Assembly (NCBI GenBank): GCA_017609645.1
Contig: JAFCDQ010000002.1
Location: forward strand, 159,823 to 223,822
Reading direction: 5' to 3'
DNA: 64,000 nt
Source of the DNA: Candidatus Woesearchaeota archaeon
GTDB taxonomy: Archaea > Nanobdellota > Nanobdellia > Woesearchaeales > ARS49
Positions 36,669 to 46,762 of this stretch are shown piece after piece; the first letter of the stretch is position 1; every line of letters begins with the position of its first letter. The translations under genes and the position numbers were made by a program. Under the pieces are notes generated by a model. It was not told the DNA's origin and searched no databases. It was given only the letters and a program-made list of their open reading frames with translations.

Positions 36669-38171
36669 TTATTTTAGCATTTTTTGTTTCATTATTTTTT
36701 TTACATTCTCGGTTTTGATAAAAATTTTCTTCATTTTTTCATAAAGTTTAATATCAAAATTAAATTTGTAAAAATTCAACGCCATTCTTAATTTAAACAA
36801 ATTCTTAAAAGAAATGCCAAGAAAGTATGCTAAAAAACCTCTTGGTTTAATTTGAGAATAGGTATAGTATTTATATACATTTTTTAATTCATTTCTATTT
36901 GAAATCCAAGGCAAAATTCTGATATCTATAAAGCCGGTTTCATTCAAAAATTGAATCCAAGATTGGGTATCTTGCGGCTCTTTAAATCCTAGTTGTTTAG
37001 CCATCGCATACATCTCAGCTCCAGGATAAGGCCTATACAATTGGGGGCCAATAACCCTCACATTCTTATACTGCTTTAAAATTTGTTTTATTAACTTTAA
37101 AGTTTCCTTCTGTTCTTTTATTTTTTCATTAGGCATCCCTATCATAAAAGAACAGGCAGCATTTATTTTGAATTTATGCAATCTTTCCAGAACTGGCAAA
37201 ACATCTTCTTTCTTTATACCTTTATTTATTATTTTATCTAAAACATTTTGACTGCCTGATTCAATCCCCATTCTTACTTCTAAACATCCGCAATCTCTTA
37301 AAAGCACTAATAGATTATCATCAATATGATTTGGCGTAAGGTAATTTAATCTTGCATTTGCAATCCACAAAAAATTAAACTTTTCTTTTTGATACACTTC
37401 GCAAAATTTTTTTACTCGGTCTATATCTATAAAAAAATTTTCATCAACAAAATCAACACACTCTAACTTAACTTTATTTAAAATATTTTTGATTTCTCTA
37501 GTGATGTTTTCTTCAGATATGCCTCTCCATTTTCTTTTATTTAACAAAGTATTAATGCAAAACGTACAAGAATAAGGGCAGCCTCTTCCTACATGAATAG
37601 GAAAAGTCTTGATAAATTTTTTCCCAACTTGAGTTAGATCATCATAATTATTTAAGTTGACTAAGTCCCAATTAGAAGAAACTTCATTGATATCAATATA
37701 TTCTCTTTGTGAATTTCTAATGATTTTGCCATTCTCATCTTTAAAATAAATTCCCCTAATTTGCTCTATTTTTGAAGAATGGTCTGCGAGATATTTTGCT
37801 ATTTCAAATAAGGTTTCCTCCCCTTCATCATAAGCGACAAAATCCACACAATCTTCTTTTAAGCACTGTTCAGCAAATAAAGTAGGGTGAATTCCCCCCC
37901 AAATAACAGGAATACCTTTCTTATGAACTATTTTTGATAATTCATAAGCACTTTTGATTTGGCTGGTCATTACTGTAAACCCTACTAAAAAACTTTTTTT
38001 CAGAATCTCATCAATATTTTTTGAGGCTTCATTAAGTTGTTCGTCATAAATTTTAACATTAAAATTTTTTTTTGCTAAATAAGAAGCTATACATAATATG
38101 CCCATGAATAAGTGCGGTTTTTCAATATTCTGATCTGCCGGGACTATCAAAGATATTTGTTTATTTTCCAT
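36669..38171 (-). CDS. B12-binding-domain radical SAM protein
   Basis: N-terminal B12-like fold (VIWGGIHPTLFAEQCL) and IHVGRGCPYSCTFCIN (CxxxCxxC). Confidence 0.92.
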   Translation of the reverse strand: MENKQISLIVPADQNIEKPHLFMGILCIASYLAKKNFNVKIYDEQLNEASKNIDEILKKSFLVGFTVMTSQIKSAYELSKIVHKKGIPVIWGGIHPTLFAEQCLKEDCVDFVAYDEGEETLFEIAKYLADHSSKIEQIRGIYFKDENGKIIRNSQREYIDINEVSSNWDLVNLNNYDDLTQVGKKFIKTFPIHVGRGCPYSCTFCINTLLNKRKWRGISEENITREIKNILNKVKLECVDFVDENFFIDIDRVKKFCEVYQKEKFNFLWIANARLNYLTPNHIDDNLLVLLRDCGCLEVRMGIESGSQNVLDKIINKGIKKEDVLPVLERLHKFKINAACSFMIGMPNEKIKEQKETLKLIKQILKQYKNVRVIGPQLYRPYPGAEMYAMAKQLGFKEPQDTQSWIQFLNETGFIDIRILPWISNRNELKNVYKYYTYSQIKPRGFLAYFLGISFKNLFKLRMALNFYKFNFDIKLYEKMKKIFIKTENVKKIMKQKMLK

Positions 38172-38264
38172 TTTTTAAAATTAATGACCTTAAAATGTTT
38201 AAATTTCTTAACACATATAAAAAATCTTCTAAATGAAAGAAAGAAAGTCTCTAGATTATTAATT

Positions 38265-38291
38265 CATTAGTTTTATAAATAAAAACTAATG
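38265..38291. other. Perfect 10-bp hairpin in a divergent intergenic region
   Basis: CATTAGTTTT-ATAAATA-AAAACTAATG. Confidence 0.7.
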
Positions 38292-38360
38292 AAAATGGAT
38301 ATGCGTATTTAAAAAATAAGGTCAATACATCCTAAACCAGGCATTCTTTGCCATACTACC

Positions 38361-39083
38361 ATGAAAAAAAAATATAAAGGTCTAGAAATTTGTGCGGTCA
38401 AAGGTCTGCACGAAAAAGTATTAAAAACAATTTTAAAAAGAAATATAAAAAAAGAATCCAAAATTCTTGTTCTTGGTTCGGGAACAGGAAGTTTTGACAA
38501 AAGATTGGCTGACTCTGGATTTAATAACATAATCTCTTCAGACATTAATCAAGAGAACTATACATATTCAAATGAAAACATAAAATTTATGCCTTTAGAT
38601 TTAAATTCTGATTTCTCTGCAAAAATAAATCAAGATTTTGATTTAATAATTGCTACAGAACTAATAGAACATTTAAGTTCTCCAAATAAGTTTATTAAAG
38701 AATGCAAAAATCTATTGAATAAAAAAGGCGTTCTTATTATTTCAACTCCAAATTTACATAATTTACAATCAAGAATTAATTTTTTATTATTTGGTTACCC
38801 TAGTTATTTTATAACAAAACCTGAAAAATACGGCCATATTTCCCCCATTTTTGATAATATTTTCTTTTATATTTTAGAAAAACATAATCTAAAATTAGAA
38901 AAAAGAATTCCAAGTTCAAATTATTTTAAAAATTTTGAATTTTATACAAAAAAAAGCTATTTTTATTTTTTAACACAACTTTTCTTAAATATCTTCTTTT
39001 TTCCATTAATGTTATTTAATAAAAAATTATTAAAAGGCACCAATGCCATATATTTAATCAGTCATGCGGATTATAAAAAATGA
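38361..39083 (+). CDS. Class I SAM methyltransferase (tandem paralog A)
   Basis: KILVLGSGTGSFDKRLADSGFNNIISSDI, FDLIIATELIEHLSSPNKFIKECKNLL. Confidence 0.87.
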   Translation: MKKKYKGLEICAVKGLHEKVLKTILKRNIKKESKILVLGSGTGSFDKRLADSGFNNIISSDINQENYTYSNENIKFMPLDLNSDFSAKINQDFDLIIATELIEHLSSPNKFIKECKNLLNKKGVLIISTPNLHNLQSRINFLLFGYPSYFITKPEKYGHISPIFDNIFFYILEKHNLKLEKRIPSSNYFKNFEFYTKKSYFYFLTQLFLNIFFFPLMLFNKKLLKGTNAIYLISHADYKK

Positions 39084-39862
39084 AAGGACACCAACATTTA
39101 AAATATGAAGAATTAATCATGCTCACAACACAGGGTGTCCACGAGAAAGTTTTTGAAATCATTCGCAATAAAAAAATTCAAAAACAAGCAGCAATTTTAG
39201 ATTTAGGCGCAGGCACCGGAAGCTTTGATAAAAGGCTGATTGATAATGGATTTAAAGAAATAACGGCAGTTGATATAGTTGCAAATAATTATAAGTACAA
39301 AAATAAATTTGTAAAATTTCTCTGTTTAGACCTAAATGCCAACTTCTCTGCAAAAATAAACAAAAAATTTGACTTAATAATCGCGACAGATGTTATCGAA
39401 CATTTAGCTTCTCCCCACAACTTCATTAAAGAGTGTAAAAATCTATTAAAAAAAGAAGGCACATTAATTATAAATACACCAAATTTACATAATTTACAAT
39501 CAAGAATTAATTTTTTAATTTGGGGCTATCCAAGTTATTTTATAGTAAAACCACAGAAAGCAGGGATCCACCACCACTCAGAAGAATGGAAAGAAGAATT
39601 TTCACACATATCTCCAGTATTTGACAATATACTTATGTGTTTATTAAATGAAAATAATTTAGAACTAGAAAAAAGAATGCCTTGTTCAAGTTATACTAAA
39701 CACTTTAAATTTTACACAAAAAAAAGTTATTTTTATTTTTTGATAATTAGTTTACTTAGAGTCCTGCTTGTTCCAATGATGATGTTTAATAGAAAATTAT
39801 TAAAAGGGACAGAGGTAATATATGTAATTCAAAATAAAGAAAATTCAAGATGTGCGGAATAA
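39080..39862 (+). CDS. Class I SAM methyltransferase (tandem paralog B)
   Basis: AAILDLGAGTGSFDKRLIDNGFKEITAVDI, FDLIIATDVIEHLASPHNFIKECKNLL; closely similar to the preceding ORF. Confidence 0.88.
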   Translation: MKGHQHLKYEELIMLTTQGVHEKVFEIIRNKKIQKQAAILDLGAGTGSFDKRLIDNGFKEITAVDIVANNYKYKNKFVKFLCLDLNANFSAKINKKFDLIIATDVIEHLASPHNFIKECKNLLKKEGTLIINTPNLHNLQSRINFLIWGYPSYFIVKPQKAGIHHHSEEWKEEFSHISPVFDNILMCLLNENNLELEKRMPCSSYTKHFKFYTKKSYFYFLIISLLRVLLVPMMMFNRKLLKGTEVIYVIQNKENSRCAE

Positions 39863-41670
39863 TTGGATTCAATTGGAATGATTTGCTACGAGTAAAAAAA
39901 CTTGCTGCTTTAGTAAATCACAGAGGTCCTGATCAAGAGGGAGCATATACGGATAAAAATGTTTCTCTAGGCCATAAAAGATTAAGCATTATAGATTTAT
40001 CTGAAAAAGGAAAGCAACCCATGAGCAGCAGTGACCAAACTATATGGATAACTTATAATGGAGAAATATTCAATTTTCAAGAAATAAAAAAAGAACTAAT
40101 TTCCAAAGGATATAAATTCAAATCGAAGACAGATACAGAAGTTATAATTGAGGGATATAAAGAGTATGGAACAAAAATATTAGATAAATTAAACGGACAA
40201 TTTGCTTTTTGTATATACGATAAAAAAAAAGAACAATTATTTCTTGCGAGAGACCGCATTGGAATAAATCCTCTTTATTATTATTTTGATGGAAATAAAT
40301 TTATTTTTGGATCAGAATTAAAAATAATTATGGGTGCAGGCATTAAAAAAGAAATTAATAGATTTGCACTTAATTATTATTTAATGTACGGCCACACCCC
40401 AAGAAAACAGAGTATTCTAGAAAATACATATAAACTAGAACCGGGTCATTTTATGATTTTTGATTTAAAAAATAAAAAAATAAAAAAATACACGAAATAT
40501 TGGGGCATACATTTAACAGATGAAATTAAAGATGAAAAACTTGCAAAAAAAATAATTCTGGAAAAACTAGATGAATCAGTAAAAAAAAGATTAATTGCAG
40601 ATGTTCCTGTAGGCGCATTCTTATCAGGAGGACTTGACAGTAGCGCAGTTGTTGCATTAATGAGCAAATACACAAAAAATCTCAATACTTTCTCTATAAA
40701 ATTTGATTATCAAGATTTTGATGAATCAAAATATGCAGAAATTGTATCAAAAAAATTTGAAACAAAACATCATGTAATCAAATTTTCAGCAAAAGATGTT
40801 AAAGAATTGCTTCCAAAACTAGTTTACCATTATGACGAACCATTCGGTGATCCTTCAATGATACCAACATATCTAGTATCAAAAGTAGCAAAACAGCATG
40901 TTACTGTATCATTATCAGGAGATGGGGGAGATGAGTTATTTGGAGGGTATAATTCTTACAAACATTTCAGACTGTTAAACTTCCAGAAATATTATCCTGC
41001 CTTCATTAACAAAATACTATATAAATTATTTAAACCAATCAAAAATCATTTTTTTGTAAAGCCTCGGGCATTTTGGGAATTAGGAACGCTACCAAAAAAA
41101 CATAAATTTGCACGACTAATGAGCTATTTAAGTATGGATGAATTTAAACAAATCACTGGAGAAGACCCAATAAAATATTATGAGGCATATGGAGGAGCTT
41201 ATTTTAGAAAAAATTATCTAGACAATGCACAAACAATAGATATTCATACTTACTTACCAGATAATAATCAAACAAAAGTTGACAGATCTTCTATGGCAAA
41301 TAGCCTAGAAACGAGACCTCCTATTTTAGATCATGAACTAATAGAAAAAGCCACAAAATTTCATCATAGTCTGCGTTTAAAAGGGCGAAATGGCAAATAT
41401 ATATTCAAGAAAGCTCTTGAGGGCATTTTACCAAAAAAAGTTTTATATAGAAAAAAACAAGGATTTGGAGTTCCATTAAAATATTATTTCCGGAACGAAC
41501 TGAAAGATATGGTTTATGAGTATGTGATTAATTTTACTGAGCATAACCTATTTGACAGCAGCTTTATCAAAAAGATAATAGCTAAAAAGAAATGGGGAAG
41601 AGATTACTCTAGAATTATCTGGTCGATTTTGATTTTTAATTTATGGTGGCAGAAATGGATGAAAAATTAG
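39850..41670 (+). CDS. Asparagine synthetase B-like amidotransferase (copy 2)
   Basis: MCGIIGFNWND, VNHRGPDQEGAYTD, AFLSGGLDSSAVVALM, LSGDGGDELFGGYNSY. Confidence 0.93.
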   Translation: MCGIIGFNWNDLLRVKKLAALVNHRGPDQEGAYTDKNVSLGHKRLSIIDLSEKGKQPMSSSDQTIWITYNGEIFNFQEIKKELISKGYKFKSKTDTEVIIEGYKEYGTKILDKLNGQFAFCIYDKKKEQLFLARDRIGINPLYYYFDGNKFIFGSELKIIMGAGIKKEINRFALNYYLMYGHTPRKQSILENTYKLEPGHFMIFDLKNKKIKKYTKYWGIHLTDEIKDEKLAKKIILEKLDESVKKRLIADVPVGAFLSGGLDSSAVVALMSKYTKNLNTFSIKFDYQDFDESKYAEIVSKKFETKHHVIKFSAKDVKELLPKLVYHYDEPFGDPSMIPTYLVSKVAKQHVTVSLSGDGGDELFGGYNSYKHFRLLNFQKYYPAFINKILYKLFKPIKNHFFVKPRAFWELGTLPKKHKFARLMSYLSMDEFKQITGEDPIKYYEAYGGAYFRKNYLDNAQTIDIHTYLPDNNQTKVDRSSMANSLETRPPILDHELIEKATKFHHSLRLKGRNGKYIFKKALEGILPKKVLYRKKQGFGVPLKYYFRNELKDMVYEYVINFTEHNLFDSSFIKKIIAKKKWGRDYSRIIWSILIFNLWWQKWMKN

Positions 41671-42491
41671 AATTATATGAAGATATATATAAGAAAAAAT
41701 TCAGTTTTGGAAAAAATTGGCAGTTTTTTTTAAAAAAGCTGGATAATAAAAAAATAGAATTAGCTAAAAAATCTTTAACTGATTTCACAAAATTAAAAAA
41801 TTTCAAAGATAAAACTTTTATTGATATTGGCTGTGGAAGTGGACTTTTTTCTTTATGCGCTTGTCTGCTAAATGCAGAAAAAGTTATTAGCATTGATGTA
41901 GATGAAAACAGTGTTTCTTGTGCAAAATATCTAAGAAACAAATTTAAAATAAATCCTGAAATCTGGGAGATAAAAACAGGCTCTGCCCTGGATTCAGACT
42001 TTTTAAAAAATCAAGGAGAATTTGATATAGTCTATTCTTGGGGCGTTTTACACCACACAGGATATATGTGGAAAGCCTTAGAGAATGTAATTCCTCTCAT
42101 AGCAAAAGATGGTTCATTATACCTAGCGATTTATAATGAGTTTAAAGGTTTTCCAAACTCTAAAACCTGGGCAAAAATAAAAAAATTCTATTCAAACCAT
42201 GGAAAGATAATTAGAAAAATAATTGAAATGGGCTATATTTCCTATTATATATTAGGCTTATTAGCGCATGGAAAAAATCCTATTAAATATATCAAAAATT
42301 ATGGGCAAAAAGGTGCAAGGGGAATGAGTTTTTATAGAGATGCTGTAGATTGGCTAGGAGGTTATCCTTATGAATTTGCTTCTACCAAAGAAATAATTGA
42401 TTTTTATGGGGGGAAAAATTTTAAATTGATAACTCTTAAAAAGGCAAAGAGGGAAGGTTGTAATCAATACTTATTCCAAAAAAATGATTAA
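41655..42491 (+). CDS. Class I SAM methyltransferase
   Basis: KTFIDIGCGSGLFSLCACLLNAEKVISIDVD, FDIVYSWGVLHHTGYMWKALENVIPLI. Start chosen at the second Met to reduce overlap (ORF track start 41643). Confidence 0.87.
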   Translation: MDEKLELYEDIYKKKFSFGKNWQFFLKKLDNKKIELAKKSLTDFTKLKNFKDKTFIDIGCGSGLFSLCACLLNAEKVISIDVDENSVSCAKYLRNKFKINPEIWEIKTGSALDSDFLKNQGEFDIVYSWGVLHHTGYMWKALENVIPLIAKDGSLYLAIYNEFKGFPNSKTWAKIKKFYSNHGKIIRKIIEMGYISYYILGLLAHGKNPIKYIKNYGQKGARGMSFYRDAVDWLGGYPYEFASTKEIIDFYGGKNFKLITLKKAKREGCNQYLFQKND

Positions 42492-43617
42492 AAAAAAAGA
42501 AAAAATCAAAGTTATGCTGCTCATAGATAATCATAATCTAGGAGGCGCGCAAAAATTTACATTAAATCTTTGCAAATTTTTAAACAAAAATGAATTTGAA
42601 GTGCACGTAGTATTTTGGAAAGAAGGCTTTTTCACAAAAGATTTTGAAAAAATTCAAAATATTTTTTTGCACCCTCTAAATATCGCACCTGCAAGTAATG
42701 CTGGAATTTTTGAAAAAATGAAGATTTTTCTAAAACATATGGCTGAGATTAAAAAGAAAATAAAAAACATCAGACCAAACATACTTCAAACAACATTGCC
42801 AACTTCGGATTTTTACGGGATGCTGATGAAAATTTTAAATCCTAAAATAAAATTTATTTCTAGAAAAGCAGATACTCCTTTGGTATGGAAAAAAAAATTC
42901 TTTTTGCATCTTTTTCTTAGGTTTTATTTCAAATTCCACTCTTTTTTCGTAAATAAATTTGTTTGCATATCTTTCGCTGTCAAAGACTATATGAACAAAT
43001 ATGAATTTATTTCACGAAAAAAACTTAAAGTAATTCATAATGGCGTAAACCTTGCTGATTACCAAGAGAAAAATAAAAACTATAATTTAATAAATTTTGT
43101 TTATCTTGGGAGATTAGATATTAAACATAAACGACTTGATTTGATCTTAAAAGCCGCACAAATTCTTATGAAAAAATACAGAAAAAAATTTAATTTGTTT
43201 ATTATTGGCGATGGAAAAGATCGAGAATTAATTGAAAAAATTTGCAGAAAGAATCCTGAACATATGAAATTTTTAGGCAAAAGAAAAAATATTAATGCCT
43301 CATTAGAAAAAAAACACATTCTTTTGTCCCCTTCCAAATGGGAAGCATTTGGAATCGCAAATATTGAAGCAATGGCTTGCGGGCTGCCAGTAATTGCAAC
43401 GAGAGTTGGAGGGCTCTCTGAAATAATTGTTGACAAAGAAACTGGCTTTTTGATAGAAAAAAATAATGCTGCATATTTGGCTGAAAAAATGGAATATTTT
43501 CTTTTAAATAAAGAAATGATTGAAAAAATGGGTAAAAAAGCAAGGGAAAGAGTTATTGAAAAATTCGACATCAGACAACAAGTTAAAGAATATGAAAATG
43601 TATATTTAAACGTTTAA
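42484..43617 (+). CDS. GT4-family glycosyltransferase
   Basis: MLLIDNHNLGGAQKFTLNLCKFL, VIHNGVNLADY, LLSPSKWEAFGIANIEAMACGLPVIAT. Confidence 0.92.
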   Translation: MIKKKEKIKVMLLIDNHNLGGAQKFTLNLCKFLNKNEFEVHVVFWKEGFFTKDFEKIQNIFLHPLNIAPASNAGIFEKMKIFLKHMAEIKKKIKNIRPNILQTTLPTSDFYGMLMKILNPKIKFISRKADTPLVWKKKFFLHLFLRFYFKFHSFFVNKFVCISFAVKDYMNKYEFISRKKLKVIHNGVNLADYQEKNKNYNLINFVYLGRLDIKHKRLDLILKAAQILMKKYRKKFNLFIIGDGKDRELIEKICRKNPEHMKFLGKRKNINASLEKKHILLSPSKWEAFGIANIEAMACGLPVIATRVGGLSEIIVDKETGFLIEKNNAAYLAEKMEYFLLNKEMIEKMGKKARERVIEKFDIRQQVKEYENVYLNV

Positions 43618-43621
43618 AAAA

Positions 43622-44470
43622 ATGAAAGAAAAAATAAAAGAATTATTAAATATCAAAGAGGAAGAAATAAAAAAATTTAAAATTTCTCATAAAGGATACG
43701 AAGGAGACTGCTATATTCTTTTTACTCAAAATAACTCATATTTCATAAAAAAATATTATTTAAAAGATGAGGTTAATTATGTAGAAGGATTAACTGCAAA
43801 AAAACTTTTTGATGCGGAGCTGAAGTCAATAAATTTACTCAGCACAATTAAAAATGAGGGAATGATAACACCTGAACTAGTAACATATGATTCAAAAAAC
43901 CTGATATTGGTACAGAAATATCTTAAAGGAGAAAAATTTTATAATCATTTAATCAAAAATTGCAATAAAATTTATTTCAATGCGAATTTAAAAAATATCT
44001 TTTTTTATTTCGGCCAATTCTTAGCGGAATATCATAATAAATTTTTTTATAAAGAATTTAATGGGGAACCTTTAACCAGACTTCATGGCGACTTATCGTC
44101 TCATAATATGACATTCATGAGAACCTCTCAAATATTCTTATTTGATCCTTCTGTAATTCAAGGCAGCATTTATATAGATCTGGCAAAGGCATTTCTTATT
44201 TTTTATCCTCTAAACTTTTTTTTAAATTTTATAATTAGAAAAAGCAAAATGAATTTACTCAAAAACTTTTTCTTTGAAGGATATATGAAAAATTCTAAAT
44301 TCAGATTAGATAAAAATATCTTAAAGAAATATATTATTTCAAAGCTAGATGATGAAAAAAGATATTCCACTCAAACTCATATTTATAAATTAAAGAAAAT
44401 TCTCATAAACTCTTATATAAATCATCTGATTAAAAAAATTGAAGAAAATAAAATTAATATTTTTGAATAA
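43622..44470 (+). CDS. APH/LPS-kinase-like small-molecule kinase
   Basis: TRLHGDLSSHNMTFMRTSQIFLFDPSVIQGSIYIDLAKAF (HGDxxxxN ... DP) with an upstream ATP-lobe-like region. Confidence 0.75.
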   Translation: MKEKIKELLNIKEEEIKKFKISHKGYEGDCYILFTQNNSYFIKKYYLKDEVNYVEGLTAKKLFDAELKSINLLSTIKNEGMITPELVTYDSKNLILVQKYLKGEKFYNHLIKNCNKIYFNANLKNIFFYFGQFLAEYHNKFFYKEFNGEPLTRLHGDLSSHNMTFMRTSQIFLFDPSVIQGSIYIDLAKAFLIFYPLNFFLNFIIRKSKMNLLKNFFFEGYMKNSKFRLDKNILKKYIISKLDDEKRYSTQTHIYKLKKILINSYINHLIKKIEENKINIFE

Positions 44471-44487
44471 GGAACTGCTGGGAAAAT

Positions 44488-45840
44488 ATGGACAAGATCA
44501 AATATCTGAATAAAGAATTTGTCTCGGAAGAGACAATTAGGAATTTAAATAGACTTAAAAATAATGAAAATATAGAAAATATATACTGTTTGATTGAATC
44601 CCACATTAAAAAATTTTCAGAAACTCCCTCAAGCATATGTATAAAAACAAACAGTAAAAAAATATATCCAGATTATTCAAGTTCTCTCAACTGCGGTATG
44701 GGGTTGCTGCAGACAAATCTTAATATTTGTGATTTGAGAAATAAAATAGTGAAAATATTTCAAGAGATAAACAACAAAACAACATTGAGTATTATTAAAA
44801 GGTACCTGGGAAGAAAAGAAGTCAATAAAAAAGAATTAGAAGAGATATTCTATAAAGGTATTGAAGCTATGCCTTCAAGATACAACAAAATAAACAATGC
44901 ATTCGGCAATGAAGGGAATGTAGTGAAAGATAAAGAAGTTAAAAAAGATGAGATAATAAAAGCTATTCCTAACTTTTTATATAGAGGCGCATTAAGAGAA
45001 TTAGGAAAAAATGCCGGCGGCAATCACTTTATTGAAATGCAAATCATTGATGAGATATTTGACCATAAAATAAAAGCTAAAAAAGGAGATGTTTATTTCA
45101 TGATTCATCTTGGAACAGGATATTTAGGCGATAATTTTAATAATGTATACTTAAAGAGAAAAAATAATTCTCTAAAGACAACCTTTGCTATTGGTCCAAA
45201 ATTCTTCAACATACAAAAACTATTCTTTTTGATAAAAACATTTGGAATATATTATATAATAAGAAATTTTAAGAAATTATTCAAAAAGAGTAAATTAAAA
45301 GGGCTTGAAAACAACACAAAAAGAGCAAAATACTACATCAATGGAAGCCATGCAATTATGAATTTTGGATATGCCTGGAGATACGCAACTTATTCAAAAA
45401 TAATTGATGTATTGAAGAAAGTAAGTGAAAAAGAATTAAAATATAAATTATTGCTTGATAGATCACATAATTCAATTTTTCAAGAAAAAGAAAACTATTA
45501 TTATCTAAGAAACTGCTGCAAACTTAAAAAAACAGGAGATCTTTTCATTCTGCCAGGAAATTATTGCAATAATTCATATTTATGCCAAACGCTTCCAAAA
45601 TTAAAGAAAATAGGATTCAACATAGACCATGGATTAGGTATGCTTTTAAAGAAGGACAAAGAAAAAGATCTTACTTTTATGTATAAATGCAAAAGAACTA
45701 GAATCATTAGCGGAAAAATAAAATACAAAAAAATCAAACATGAAAAATCACAAAAAATAAATGAGGTCATCAAAAAACTAGAAAAAGAAGGATATTTCAA
45801 AATACTTCTTACATTGAAGCCAATCGCGAGTCTGAAATAA
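44488..45840 (+). CDS. Divergent RtcB-like protein (RNA ligase fold) in a glycan locus
   Basis: Ordered RtcB-like motifs: SLNCGMGLL (vs DINCGVRLL), GKNAGGNHFIEMQ, MIHLGTGYLG (vs HSGSRGLG), INGSHAIMNFGYAWRY, LLDRSHNSIF (vs DVSHNI), LFILPGNYCNNSYLC (vs PGSMGTASYV), IDHGLGM (vs CHGAGR). Confidence 0.8.
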   Translation: MDKIKYLNKEFVSEETIRNLNRLKNNENIENIYCLIESHIKKFSETPSSICIKTNSKKIYPDYSSSLNCGMGLLQTNLNICDLRNKIVKIFQEINNKTTLSIIKRYLGRKEVNKKELEEIFYKGIEAMPSRYNKINNAFGNEGNVVKDKEVKKDEIIKAIPNFLYRGALRELGKNAGGNHFIEMQIIDEIFDHKIKAKKGDVYFMIHLGTGYLGDNFNNVYLKRKNNSLKTTFAIGPKFFNIQKLFFLIKTFGIYYIIRNFKKLFKKSKLKGLENNTKRAKYYINGSHAIMNFGYAWRYATYSKIIDVLKKVSEKELKYKLLLDRSHNSIFQEKENYYYLRNCCKLKKTGDLFILPGNYCNNSYLCQTLPKLKKIGFNIDHGLGMLLKKDKEKDLTFMYKCKRTRIISGKIKYKKIKHEKSQKINEVIKKLEKEGYFKILLTLKPIASLK

Positions 45841-45841
45841 A

Positions 45842-46762
45842 ATGAAGGAATGGAAAAATTTATTGGGGAACTCAGTTGACTCAAAAATAGTTTCGATAAG
45901 ATTATTTAAAAAATGCCCCTGCTCTTGCATATATCTCGCTAAAGATGAAAAAAATAGAGAATATATTATAAAGAAATACAAAACAAGAGATTCAGACATT
46001 AAGCAAGAATTTGAGAATCAAAAAAAAGCATATGAAATATTCCAAAATTATTCAAATAATGTTGCAGTCCCTACACCAATAACTTTCTCAAAGAAACACA
46101 ACATTCTCGCTATGGAATATATCAAAGGGATAACATTAACAGAATATTTGAGAAATAATAACCTTTATTTGAAAGGAAGAAAATTAAAGAAAATATATTA
46201 TTTAATTGGCGGGGCATTACAGCATTTGCATAAAAATGCTGTCTGGAAAACAAAAGAGTTTATTGATGGAAAAATGCATCTTACAATAAATAGAGTAAAG
46301 CTTCAGCCAATTTATAAGGAATATCTTAAGTTAATTAAAAAAAATAACGAAAAATCTCAATTCCAAAGAATACATGGTAATTTCAAAACAGAAAATATAT
46401 TGATTAGTAACTCGAAGATATATTTTATAGACTTTGCTTATGATTATAAAGGTTCAATATATTATGATCTGGCCAAATTAATTGAATCCTCTTTCACAGC
46501 AGGGTTTAGAAATATTTATTTTCCAGCATATAATTTCCTAAATTTAAATAATTTTAAAAGGGCTCTGATTAAAGGATATTTCAAAGAAGAAAGAGTTAAT
46601 GCAAAAATATTTAATTATTATCAGGTGCTGTTTAAGATTTATGATTTAAGCTGCTGCAAATCAAGAAAAATATCCTTCATTTTTCTCAAAAATATATATA
46701 ATTTTAGAATAAAAAAATTGATAAGAAAGAGTTATACTTTAGCAAAAATGGAGATAGAATGA
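45842..46762 (+). CDS. APH/protein-kinase-like kinase (second kinase flanking RtcB-like)
   Basis: FQRIHGNFKTENILISNSKIYFIDFAYDYKGSIYYDLAKLIES (HGNxxxxN ... DFA); MEYIKGITLTEYL hinge-like segment. Confidence 0.75.
   Translation: MKEWKNLLGNSVDSKIVSIRLFKKCPCSCIYLAKDEKNREYIIKKYKTRDSDIKQEFENQKKAYEIFQNYSNNVAVPTPITFSKKHNILAMEYIKGITLTEYLRNNNLYLKGRKLKKIYYLIGGALQHLHKNAVWKTKEFIDGKMHLTINRVKLQPIYKEYLKLIKKNNEKSQFQRIHGNFKTENILISNSKIYFIDFAYDYKGSIYYDLAKLIESSFTAGFRNIYFPAYNFLNLNNFKRALIKGYFKEERVNAKIFNYYQVLFKIYDLSCCKSRKISFIFLKNIYNFRIKKLIRKSYTLAKMEIE

Noticed and set aside
44488-45840. Calling this ORF the housekeeping rtcB
   Set aside because: Signature residues are altered and the context is a glycan cluster, so a canonical tRNA ligase assignment is not supported.
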